Made by a program: the position numbers and the translations under genes. This document shows positions 1 through 6,568 of a stretch of 18,080 nt of DNA, one piece after another. Position 1 is the stretch's first letter; every line of letters starts with the position of its first letter. The notes beneath the pieces are model-generated. The model had not been told where the DNA came from and did not search any database. It saw nothing but the letters and a program-made list of their open reading frames with translations. The stretch lies in the NCBI GenBank assembly GCA_031284845.1, contig JAITXH010000049.1, forward strand, positions 1 to 18,080, in the 5' to 3' direction. Source of the stretch: Puniceicoccales bacterium. GTDB lineage: Bacteria; Verrucomicrobiota; Verrucomicrobiia; Opitutales; UBA953.

Positions 1-1280
1 GTGTCGGCCCAGAGCTTGTCGAGCGAGGGGGCAGGTTCGACGACGGCTTTGAAGAGGAGGGAACGGAAAGGGGCCGTCTCGATTGGGATTTGCGCACCGT
101 AGGGATAGACGCCGAGGTCACGGTAGGCGGGGTGGTAGAGGCGGACGCGGACTTGGGCGTTAGCGTCGGCGGGCTTTTCGAGGCCGATTTCTTTGTCGAG
201 AGTGACGGTGTGGGTTACGGGTTCCCAGGTGAGATTGCGCAAGGTGACGAAACGGGTGGTGGCGTCGCCGCGGGTGACGGCGTTGGGGCCGTATTTTTCG
301 GGGGGAAGCGTCTGCCCGTGGACGAGGATGTCGCGGTAGTGGCGGTGGAGATTGAAGATGTAGGCGAGGCGGGCGTATTCGGTGTCGCGGAGGAACCAGG
401 GGTTGCCGTAAATCTCGGGGGCGAGGATGAGGTTGCGGTTGAACGCTTGGAGGATGAGGTCGTCTTCCCAGTAATCGAGGCAGGAAGAGAGGCAGACGCC
501 GTGGTCTTCGGTGAGGCGGGTGAGGCGGGGCGGGAGTTCGCGGGAAATGGCGGCGACGCGGTGATGGGAGCCGGTGGTCTTGTTCGTCATGTGGACGTCT
601 ATGTAGGTCTCGTCGCCGCCGAGGAGGAAGGTGGTGGCGTGGCGGGTGCCGGGGCCGAGCTTGAGGCGGTGGTTGAGCAGGATGGCGTCGGGGACGTGAC
701 GGCGGATTTCGGTCATCATGTTGTCGAACTCTGTCCATTTTTCGCGGCGGAGTGTGCCGCAGGCGCCGTCGAGTTTGAGAAGGGCGAAATTGTGGTCGCG
801 GAAGAGGGCGGTGACGGTCTCGGCACGGGCGGCGGCTTCTGCCGGGGTGTTGCCGAAGCCGTCGGGGCCGGCCCACATGCCGAGGCGGGTGTTCATTGCG
901 GCGGCCTGTTTAGCGAGAGGGCCGAAGCCTTGTGGGTATTTTTGGAGGAAGCCGGGGCTGGTGGTGTTGCCGTAACGGCGACCGTTGGTGTCGAGGTTTC
1001 CGGCGTCGAGGGCATAGATGTCGAGCTTCATGCCGTAGGTGTCGTGGAGCCAACGGAAGAAGTCGAGGTTGACGCGCGTTTGGGTGGCGTCGGAGCCTTC
1101 CCAGGCGTTGTTTATCCAGGAGAAATATTCGGAGCGGGAAGGGGTGAGTTCGTCGGCCCCGGCGAGGGGGATGGGGCGGGCGGCGGGGGTGTCGGCGGCG
1201 AAGGCGGAGGCCGTGAGGGCGATTCCGGCGAGGAGGCCGGGGAGTGTGCGTGAGAAGCGTGTGCGGAAGAAGGAAAACAT
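1..1280 (-). CDS. secreted glycosidase, clan GH-D/alpha-galactosidase-like, partial (3' end beyond window)
   Basis: The frame starts at the ATG at 1280 and stays open to base 1, giving about 426 codons with no stop. Residues 1-28 look like a signal peptide (Arg-rich start, LPGLLAGIALTASAFA, Ala-Phe-Ala cleavage site). The body reads like a TIM-barrel glycosidase: strand-like MKLDIYALDAG near residue 84, then LLKLDGACG with K169-L170-D171. K-x-D is where clan GH-D enzymes (GH27/GH36) carry the catalytic Asp. A conserved-looking block follows (LTEDHGVCLSSCLDYWEDDL, ~256-275, then NRNLILAPEIYGNPWFL), with a beta-rich C-terminal region after about 350. The family call is from memory of motif patterns; specificity is unknown. 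The protein is probably periplasmic or outer-surface and cuts alpha-galactosyl or related linkages. Codons are almost all C-ending (CTC, GCC, ACC, GAC), unlike the genes that follow. It is transcribed divergently from dprA. Confidence 0.72.
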   Translation of the reverse strand, partial: MFSFFRTRFSRTLPGLLAGIALTASAFAADTPAARPIPLAGADELTPSRSEYFSWINNAWEGSDATQTRVNLDFFRWLHDTYGMKLDIYALDAGNLDTNGRRYGNTTSPGFLQKYPQGFGPLAKQAAAMNTRLGMWAGPDGFGNTPAEAAARAETVTALFRDHNFALLKLDGACGTLRREKWTEFDNMMTEIRRHVPDAILLNHRLKLGPGTRHATTFLLGGDETYIDVHMTNKTTGSHHRVAAISRELPPRLTRLTEDHGVCLSSCLDYWEDDLILQAFNRNLILAPEIYGNPWFLRDTEYARLAYIFNLHRHYRDILVHGQTLPPEKYGPNAVTRGDATTRFVTLRNLTWEPVTHTVTLDKEIGLEKPADANAQVRVRLYHPAYRDLGVYPYGAQIPIETAPFRSLLFKAVVEPAPSLDKLWAD

Positions 1281-1429
1281 GGGAGCGGAAATTGGCGGCG
1301 GCGCGGGGCTTGGCAAGGTTGGGTTTTAGGTAGGCTTTGCAGACGGGCGAGGAGAATATGGGAGGGCAGAGGTGTTGTCGCAGGCCAGGACTTTGGCTCT
1401 AATTCACGCTGTCTTTCCTTTTTGCCGTA

Positions 1430-1445
1430 TTTCCCGCGTTAAACA
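1430..1445 (+). promoter_or_regulatory. partial relative of the ddl/scpA upstream element
   Basis: TTTCCCGCG at 1430-1438 runs into GTTAAACA at 1438-1445. Both pieces occur in the element upstream of scpA (14861-14869 and 14880-14887), but here the bases between them are missing, so the dyad is not preserved. The site lies in the divergent spacer between the glycosidase gene and dprA. It may belong to the dprA promoter region. The role is inferred only from resemblance and position. Confidence 0.25.
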
Positions 1446-1564
1446 TCACTTTTGTTTTCGTTGTCATGGTTGGCAGCAACGGGCTTCCCGTCTCTTTTCC
1501 TCCTCCGGCGGTTCCCCTGATTAGCCTTGCTGCAAAGCAGGTTCACACTAATGACACGGCCACC

Positions 1565-2713
1565 ATGCCAGAAATCAATCCGCCCCCGACGGACACGAAA
1601 ATAGCGCGGCTCATCCTCAATGCTCTGCCCAACATCGGCCCTGTCTCCTGTCGTCGTCTCGCCGATGCGCTTGGTGGCGATCCTGTCAGCTTTTTCCGCG
1701 CTTCGCGCGAACGTCTGCTCGCCGTTAAAGGTATTGGCCCTGTCGCCGCAGACACACTTTTACACTGGCGAACGCATTTTAATCCGGAGCGTGAACTGGA
1801 AGAAATAGCCGCCAAAAGCATCCGCTTTGTCACCCCTGAAGAAGAACCGGGCTACCCGCCTTTGCTGCGTGAAATTTACGATCCGCCTCTTGGCCTGTAT
1901 TCCACTTCGGAATTCATCTGGGGTGCCCGTTGTATCGGCATAGTCGGGAGCCGGCATTTCACGGCTTACGGGGGAGCTATGGCCCGCACGCTGGCCCGCG
2001 AACTGGCTGCCTCCGGTTGGTGTGTAGTGAGCGGTATGGCGCGGGGCATAGATACTGCCGCGCACCAAGGGGCGCTCGAAGCCGGGGGGCCGACCGTGGC
2101 TGTGCTCGGATGCGGGCTGGACATCGTCTATCCGCCGGAAAATCGTGAGCTTTACCGGAAAATTTCCCAGAGCGGTGCAGTAGTCAGCGAATTTTTCCTC
2201 GGGCGGCAGGCGGACAAGCAGACTTTCCCCATGCGCAACCGCATAATCTCCGGCATGTCCCGTGCGGTGGTCGTGGTCGAATCCGATTTGAGCGGAGGCA
2301 GCATGATCACGGCACGTTTTGCGGCGGAACAAGGGCGCACGGTTTGCGCCGTCCCCGGGCGTGCCGATCAGGCGACGAGCCGTGGATGCCATGCGCTGAT
2401 ACGCGACGGGGCGACGCTGGTTTCCTGTGTGGACGAGATTCTGGAGGAGCTGGGAGAAGCGCCACGGGCGCCAGTGCAGACCGAGCTGGATCTGAACGCA
2501 AAGCCGGGCCGGGCGTCCCCTGCGAAAGGAGCGGACGAGAATGAACAAAAGATTTTGCAGTGTCTGTCGGGCGGTTTGTCGTTAGGCGTGGATGCGTTGT
2601 CTGAGCAGACCGGATACCCGATACCGGCGCTCATGGGGATGCTCCTGATGATGGAATTAAACCGGCTCATTGTGAAAAATCCCGGAGGTCTCTATGAGAT
2701 ACGGGCGAGATAG
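1565..2713 (+). CDS. dprA: DNA-processing protein DprA (Smf)
   Basis: DprA binds single-stranded DNA taken up during natural transformation and loads RecA on it in the cytoplasm. From the ATG at 1565 the protein is 382 aa. It has an N-terminal helical region with a helix-hairpin-helix pattern (ALPNIGPVSCRRLADAL, then LLAVKGIGPVAADTL). The Rossmann-type DprA core follows, with VGSRHFTAYG near residue 127, SGMARGIDTAAHQGAL, LGCGLDIVYPPEN, FPMRNRIISGMSRAVVVVE and GGSMITARFAAEQGR. A winged-helix tail (about residues 322-382) ends the protein, as in DprA proteins of the long type. The frame is open up to an ATG at 1466, but those 33 extra residues are Pro-rich and look unlike DprA. Neither start has a clear Shine-Dalgarno site. 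hemW follows after 8 bases, so the two are probably co-transcribed. Confidence 0.93.
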   Translation: MPEINPPPTDTKIARLILNALPNIGPVSCRRLADALGGDPVSFFRASRERLLAVKGIGPVAADTLLHWRTHFNPERELEEIAAKSIRFVTPEEEPGYPPLLREIYDPPLGLYSTSEFIWGARCIGIVGSRHFTAYGGAMARTLARELAASGWCVVSGMARGIDTAAHQGALEAGGPTVAVLGCGLDIVYPPENRELYRKISQSGAVVSEFFLGRQADKQTFPMRNRIISGMSRAVVVVESDLSGGSMITARFAAEQGRTVCAVPGRADQATSRGCHALIRDGATLVSCVDEILEELGEAPRAPVQTELDLNAKPGRASPAKGADENEQKILQCLSGGLSLGVDALSEQTGYPIPALMGMLLMMELNRLIVKNPGGLYEIRAR

Positions 2714-2721
2714 GAATCTTC

Positions 2722-3873
2722 ATGGAAACTGCGGAAACTGCTGATCCGCCGCCGCTCGGCCTCTATTGCCATGTGCCCTTTTGTGTGAGCACTTGTGACT
2801 TTTGTGCGTTCTATCAGGAGAAACCGCGCCGTGGCGACATACTCCGCTATCTTGATGGCGTGGAGCGTGAATTGGCGCTGTGCCCGCCTGATCGCGCCGC
2901 AGGGACGTTTTTTTGGGGAGGCGGCACGCCGGGCGTGCTTGCTCCGGAAGCGCTACGCAGGCTTGGTTCGGCATTTCTGCGCGCCAACGGTGCAGCGCCG
3001 TTTGAGTGGACGGTCGAGCTGGCACCCGCTACGGTGAAGCGCGACCGGCTTGCCGTGTTGCGCGAGATGGGCGTCACCCGTGTATCGCTGGGAGTGCAGA
3101 GTTTTGACGCAAGCACGCTCGCCGCGCTGGGGCGGCAACACCTGCCGCGCCAGATTTACCAGGCATGGGACTGGATACGCGAAGCGGGTTTTAAAAACAC
3201 GTCACTGGACTTGATTTTCGCTGCACCTGGGCAAGAGGAAAGCCGCTGGCACGCCGATCTCGCCGAGGCCGTCCGCCTTGCGCCCGACCACATCTCCACC
3301 TATTGTCTGACGCTTGAGGAAGACACGGCGCTTTTCATCAAACTCGCCAAGGGACGCGTGCGTGTGGACGCGGACAACGAAGCCGCGCTGTATCGTGCCA
3401 CATGGGCTTTTCTGGAGGAGCAAGGCTATGCCCAATACGAGATATCCAACTTTGCCCGCGCCGGGCACGCTTGCGTGCATAACCTGAACACCTGGCGGAT
3501 GGCGGAGTGGTTGGGCTACGGACCAGCGGCGGCTTCGCAATGGCGCGGGCAGCGTTTTCAAAATCCGGCAAACCTCGACAGATGGCTCAAGGGGATTGAA
3601 GCCGGTGCTCTTCTGCGCGAACAAGTGGTGGCGCTCTCGCCGGAGACGCTGCTGGCGGATGCGTTGGTGTTTGGCCTGCGCATGAATGCTGGAGTGGAGC
3701 CGGAGGTATTGGCGCGGCGTTTCGGTGCGAGGCTTCCGGCTGCGCTACGCACGCTGGGCATCCGGTTGGAGGAAGAAGGATTGCTTTCCGGTGTGCCTGA
3801 ATGTTGGCGGCTCACCCTTGAGGGACGGCTTCGCGCCGATGCCATCGCTGTGGCCGTGCTGGAGTGCTGGTAG
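2722..3873 (+). CDS. hemW: radical SAM protein HemW (heme chaperone, coproporphyrinogen oxidase-like)
   Basis: This is a cytoplasmic radical SAM protein of 383 aa. The 4Fe-4S cluster motif is C21-x3-C25-x2-C28, within the N-terminal HVPFCVSTCDFC segment. FFWGGGTPGVL supplies the SAM-binding glycine motif, VSLGVQSFD and DLIFAAPGQ are typical of the HemN/HemW fold, and HNLNTWRMAEWLGYGPAAAS near residue 253 is a HemW-type signature. The length and N-terminus fit HemW, which binds and hands on heme, rather than the longer true oxygen-independent oxidase HemN. The ATG at 2722 is preceded by AGGA, one of the few Shine-Dalgarno-like sites in this window. It lies 8 bases after dprA and converges on pgpA, with 34 bases between the stop codons. 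Confidence 0.9.
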   Translation: METAETADPPPLGLYCHVPFCVSTCDFCAFYQEKPRRGDILRYLDGVERELALCPPDRAAGTFFWGGGTPGVLAPEALRRLGSAFLRANGAAPFEWTVELAPATVKRDRLAVLREMGVTRVSLGVQSFDASTLAALGRQHLPRQIYQAWDWIREAGFKNTSLDLIFAAPGQEESRWHADLAEAVRLAPDHISTYCLTLEEDTALFIKLAKGRVRVDADNEAALYRATWAFLEEQGYAQYEISNFARAGHACVHNLNTWRMAEWLGYGPAAASQWRGQRFQNPANLDRWLKGIEAGALLREQVVALSPETLLADALVFGLRMNAGVEPEVLARRFGARLPAALRTLGIRLEEEGLLSGVPECWRLTLEGRLRADAIAVAVLECW

Positions 3874-3907
3874 GGTGGGGCAAGCTGCCGTCGCGCTCTC
3901 CTGAAGC

Positions 3908-4423
3908 CTAAAACAGGAGCACTATCCAATGCGCGACATGGAGCACAAGGCAGGAAGCAAATGCCGCGACGACATCATCTACGACGATACCCAGACCGCC
4001 TGGCCAATCTTGCAATTTTTTTATGCCCAGAGGTTTTAACACATCGAAAAGACGGAAGAGCACAAATCCCGCAAAAAACCAAATCCACCCTGACGTTGTC
4101 CGCAAAAAAGATTCCGCTCCGATATAGACCAGAGGCATGGCGACAAATTCGTCAAAAATGACTTCGCCCGGGTCTTTCTTCGCGAGGTGCTTTTCCGCTA
4201 CTGTGCATATCCCAATGGCTGCGGCGATGAGGATGACGTTCCATGCGAAAAAAGTGGCCCAGTGCTCCATGTTGTTGAAACGGTAGAGCACGACAGCGTA
4301 AAAGAGCAGCCCCGCGCCGCTGCCCCATGTGCCGGGTGCGGGCATCCGTGTGCCCAGCGGACCAAGCGTGGCTACCGCCGTGAGCAATTTCCCAAAAATG
4401 CCGGAACCTTTCATGTTTCCCAT
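3908..4423 (-). CDS. pgpA: phosphatidylglycerophosphatase A
   Basis: PgpA removes phosphate from phosphatidylglycerol-phosphate, the step after PgsA, at the inner membrane. The protein is 171 aa with the family's three signature stretches: MPAPGTWGSGAGL near residue 27, KKDPGEVIFDEFVAMPLV near 81, and FVLFRLFDVLKPLGI followed by GGLGIVVDDVVAAF near 144. The acidic residues of DPGE, DE and VVDD are those expected to hold metal and act in catalysis. Several hydrophobic segments cross the membrane. The ATG (4421-4423) directly follows the pgsA stop (TAG then ATG, no gap), and an AAGGGAT stretch just upstream, inside pgsA, could serve as ribosome binding site. Translation is therefore probably coupled to pgsA. 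The pathway order matches the gene order. Confidence 0.9.
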   Translation of the reverse strand: MGNMKGSGIFGKLLTAVATLGPLGTRMPAPGTWGSGAGLLFYAVVLYRFNNMEHWATFFAWNVILIAAAIGICTVAEKHLAKKDPGEVIFDEFVAMPLVYIGAESFLRTTSGWIWFFAGFVLFRLFDVLKPLGIKKLQDWPGGLGIVVDDVVAAFASCLVLHVAHWIVLLF

Positions 4424-5035
4424 CTATCCCTTTTGTGGCGGTTCATCCATGAAGATGTGCCAGTATTTGACGAGATAACCGGCCCCCGATGTGACAGTGA
4501 GCAGCGTCGCAGCAAAAAAACAAGCCAGCGCCGCCCATTGCATTTTCCCTGTATATTCCGCCGGGCAGTTCCAGTCGCGTTGCGCGGCATTGACGAGCAG
4601 GAGCGCAGCGATGGCGATAATCTGGAGAACCGTTTTGACTTTTCCCGAACGTTCCGCCGCCAGCACGATGTTGGAACTCGCCGCGACAAGGCGCAGCCCC
4701 GTGATGAGCAATTCGCGCGTCAGGATGAGAATGACAAAAAAGACACAATACCAAGGCAACATGGGTGTTGAGGGCGGTTGGGGCCATACGAGAAGAAACA
4801 CCAGCAAGCCGACATTAAGAATCTTGTCGGTGAGCGCATCCATCAGTTTGCCAAAATTGGAAACGACTCCCAGGCGTCGCGCCAGCCAGCCATCCAGAAA
4901 ATCGGAAACCGAAGCGAGAATGAAGAGGGAAAACGCTATCGTCGCTCCCCAGCGGACATCCCATATCGCAAAGAGCGCGATGACGAACAGGCTCGGCACC
5001 CGGGAAAGTGTGATGATGTTGGGTAGCTGTTTCAA
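4424..5035 (-). CDS. pgsA: CDP-diacylglycerol-glycerol-3-phosphate 3-phosphatidyltransferase
   Basis: PgsA transfers the phosphatidyl group of CDP-diacylglycerol to glycerol-3-phosphate, the committed step to phosphatidylglycerol, in the inner membrane. The 203-aa protein has the complete CDP-alcohol phosphotransferase motif at residues 45-70: D45-x2-D48-G-x2-A-R-x8-G62-x3-D66-x3-D70. The N-terminus (KQLPNIITLSRV) is typical of PgsA, and five or six hydrophobic helices follow. The start that gives this N-terminus is a TTG at 5035; no in-frame ATG fits as well. It lies 17 bases after the preceding unknown gene and directly abuts pgpA. Related enzymes (PssA, CLS-type) share the motif, but the PgpA partner supports PgsA. 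Confidence 0.9.
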   Translation of the reverse strand: MKQLPNIITLSRVPSLFVIALFAIWDVRWGATIAFSLFILASVSDFLDGWLARRLGVVSNFGKLMDALTDKILNVGLLVFLLVWPQPPSTPMLPWYCVFFVILILTRELLITGLRLVAASSNIVLAAERSGKVKTVLQIIAIAALLLVNAAQRDWNCPAEYTGKMQWAALACFFAATLLTVTSGAGYLVKYWHIFMDEPPQKG

Positions 5036-5052
5036 GGGCGGTGCGTGGTTGC

Positions 5053-5571
5053 TTAATAGCCGAGCTTGGCCAGCTCGTTTTTCAGCGCGGTTTGGAATTG
5101 TGGAATGTCGGCGGGCGCAGGTTGGTAGCCTTCGTAGGGCGGGATGAAGCCCAGGCGACCATAGCCGTCAAGCTGCCATTGCCCGATTTGCCCGTCTGAA
5201 AAGGTGACTTCACCGCTGGTATATCCGTCCGGGGTTTGCACCGGGTTAATGGTGACAGTGACCTTGCCGGATGCGGGCGGGATGCCGGCATCGTCCTCTC
5301 CATCGGGCGATGTATCTGGCGCACTGCCGACCTGTCCGTCGGTGGCATCCGGAGTGGTTTGGTCGGCGTTGCCGTTCACATCTATCGGCGCGGAGGAAGC
5401 TTTGTCCTTAAGGGTGAGATCGAGATCGTCCACCAGAAAACGGACGTCCATGTAGGTCATGGGAACGCCGAACTCGGCGTTGATGCGTTTTTGGATTTCG
5501 GAAAGAGTGGCTCCGTCCAAGACCCACTGTGTGATACTATTTTTTTGCTCTGGCGAAAGACCTTCAGACAT
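5053..5571 (-). CDS. unknown two-part protein (N-terminal helical/HTH-like, C-terminal conserved-looking module)
   Basis: I do not recognise this family. From the ATG at 5571 it is 172 aa; the frame also allows a TTG at 5607. Residues about 5-50 (SPEQKNSITQWVLDGATLSE and onward) have the spacing of a small helix-turn-helix. Residues about 55-105 are an acidic linker rich in Asp, Pro, Ser and Gly. The last ~70 residues form a compact module with GEVTFSDGQIGQWQLDGYGR followed by LGF, then a tail rich in Tyr, Pro and Gln ending ELAKLGY. There is no signal peptide or membrane segment, so it is probably cytoplasmic. It sits 49 bases after apbE and 17 before pgsA on the same strand, so it is likely part of this operon. 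It could be a lineage-specific regulator or adaptor, but nothing in the sequence proves that. Confidence 0.8.
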   Translation of the reverse strand: MSEGLSPEQKNSITQWVLDGATLSEIQKRINAEFGVPMTYMDVRFLVDDLDLTLKDKASSAPIDVNGNADQTTPDATDGQVGSAPDTSPDGEDDAGIPPASGKVTVTINPVQTPDGYTSGEVTFSDGQIGQWQLDGYGRLGFIPPYEGYQPAPADIPQFQTALKNELAKLGY

Positions 5572-5620
5572 GGCGCTCAACGATGCGTGGACGCGGTGGC
5601 TTTGCAAGCGCAGTTCTCGT

Positions 5621-6568
5621 TCAAAGCGTCCGCTGTTCCCACGGAAGAGCGTCGTGTTGGCCGATTATCTCGAAGGCGTCTGGCACGTCGTCGCCCTTTG
5701 TCAGCAGCGCGATATACTCCGGATGCGCCGTGCAGCAGGCATCCAGCTCTTCGCGGGACATCACGAAAAATGCCGTGGAGAGCGCGTCTGCTACCGCGCC
5801 TGTTGGCGCGAGCGAGCGCACCAGATCCTTGCGCACCACCAGACGGCCAGTGCGTGGATCCACGAGGTGCGTGGGTTGGTTGTGCGTGCCGGAGCTGCTC
5901 AATGCCCGGCGCACCAGCACGGCGAGCGGCAGGCGTGTCTCGCCGCCGAAGCCGATCTTCCAACCGGGCTTATCCGGAGGGGCGTCCAGAGCCAGCACAG
6001 TGCTGCCGCCCGCGCTCAGGAGCGCACGGGAGATACCCCAATCGCATTCCAGCACTTTTGCCATTTCATCCAGTGCAAAGCCCTTGCCGATTGCGCCGAG
6101 GTCCAGCTTGCTGCCGGGAGCCACGCACAGCAACTCACGCGACTCGGGGTCGAGTGCGAACTCGCCGATGCGGTGTTGCTCCCATGCCGCTTTCCATTCG
6201 TCCGTCTCTTCCCAGGCAAACGGAGGGAACCCGGCTTTACTTTTCCAGAAGTCAACCAATGCGCCTGCCGCCGGATCGAAGGCGCGCCCGGTCTCCGCTG
6301 CCACCTGCGCGGCAACCATGAGGCAGTCCCACGCTTCCTCGCCGAGTGAATACGAAGCGCCTTTTTCGAGAGCGTTCACCTTGGATATGTCGCTCGACGG
6401 CTCGAAGCGGCTCAGGAAGCTCTCAATGCGGTCCAGTGCGTCAAACGCTGCCTGGGCGGCACTCGACGCATAGTCCGCTGTTTCCGGCTCGTTCGCGATG
6501 AAAAGCGTGAAAAGCGTGTGCATTGCCTCGTGTCCGAAGCGCAATGATTTTTTTTCCTCGTCACTCAT
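5621..6568 (-). CDS. apbE: ApbE-family FAD:protein FMN transferase, without signal peptide
   Basis: ApbE enzymes use FAD to attach FMN covalently to a Thr or Ser of target flavoproteins. The 315-aa product shows the family pattern: SRFEPSSDISKVN, FDPAAGALVDFW, LDLGAIGKGFALDEMAKVL in the middle, SAGGS, THLVDPRTGRLV, and near the C-terminus APTGAVADALSTAFFVMS, where the Asp and Thr are expected metal ligands. Most ApbE proteins are exported lipoproteins. This one begins MSDEEKKSLRFGHEAMHTLF with no hydrophobic leader or lipobox, which suggests it acts in the cytoplasm. The ATG at 6568 overlaps the end of the upstream glycosyltransferase by 8 bases, so translation is probably coupled. No Nqr, Rnf or other usual flavinylation target is encoded in the window. 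Confidence 0.87.
   Translation of the reverse strand: MSDEEKKSLRFGHEAMHTLFTLFIANEPETADYASSAAQAAFDALDRIESFLSRFEPSSDISKVNALEKGASYSLGEEAWDCLMVAAQVAAETGRAFDPAAGALVDFWKSKAGFPPFAWEETDEWKAAWEQHRIGEFALDPESRELLCVAPGSKLDLGAIGKGFALDEMAKVLECDWGISRALLSAGGSTVLALDAPPDKPGWKIGFGGETRLPLAVLVRRALSSSGTHNQPTHLVDPRTGRLVVRKDLVRSLAPTGAVADALSTAFFVMSREELDACCTAHPEYIALLTKGDDVPDAFEIIGQHDALPWEQRTL

Noticed and set aside
90..1253. 387-codon plus-strand open frame, rich in Gly, Val, Glu and Ala
   Set aside because: It lies wholly antisense to the glycosidase gene, whose C-ending codons remove stops from this frame. The translation is low in complexity with no domain pattern, while the minus strand has a signal peptide and family motifs.
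1760..2548. 262-codon minus-strand open frame
   Set aside because: It is antisense to the core of dprA and has no motif of its own.
3874..3907. Possible terminator between the convergent hemW and pgpA
   Set aside because: The only stem visible (GGCA-AGC-TGCC) has four base pairs and no following T-run.
5236..6349. Long plus-strand open frames (361 and 296 codons)
   Set aside because: They run antisense to the apbE-like gene and the unknown gene. Their Arg- and Pro-rich composition is typical of shadows in GC-rich DNA.
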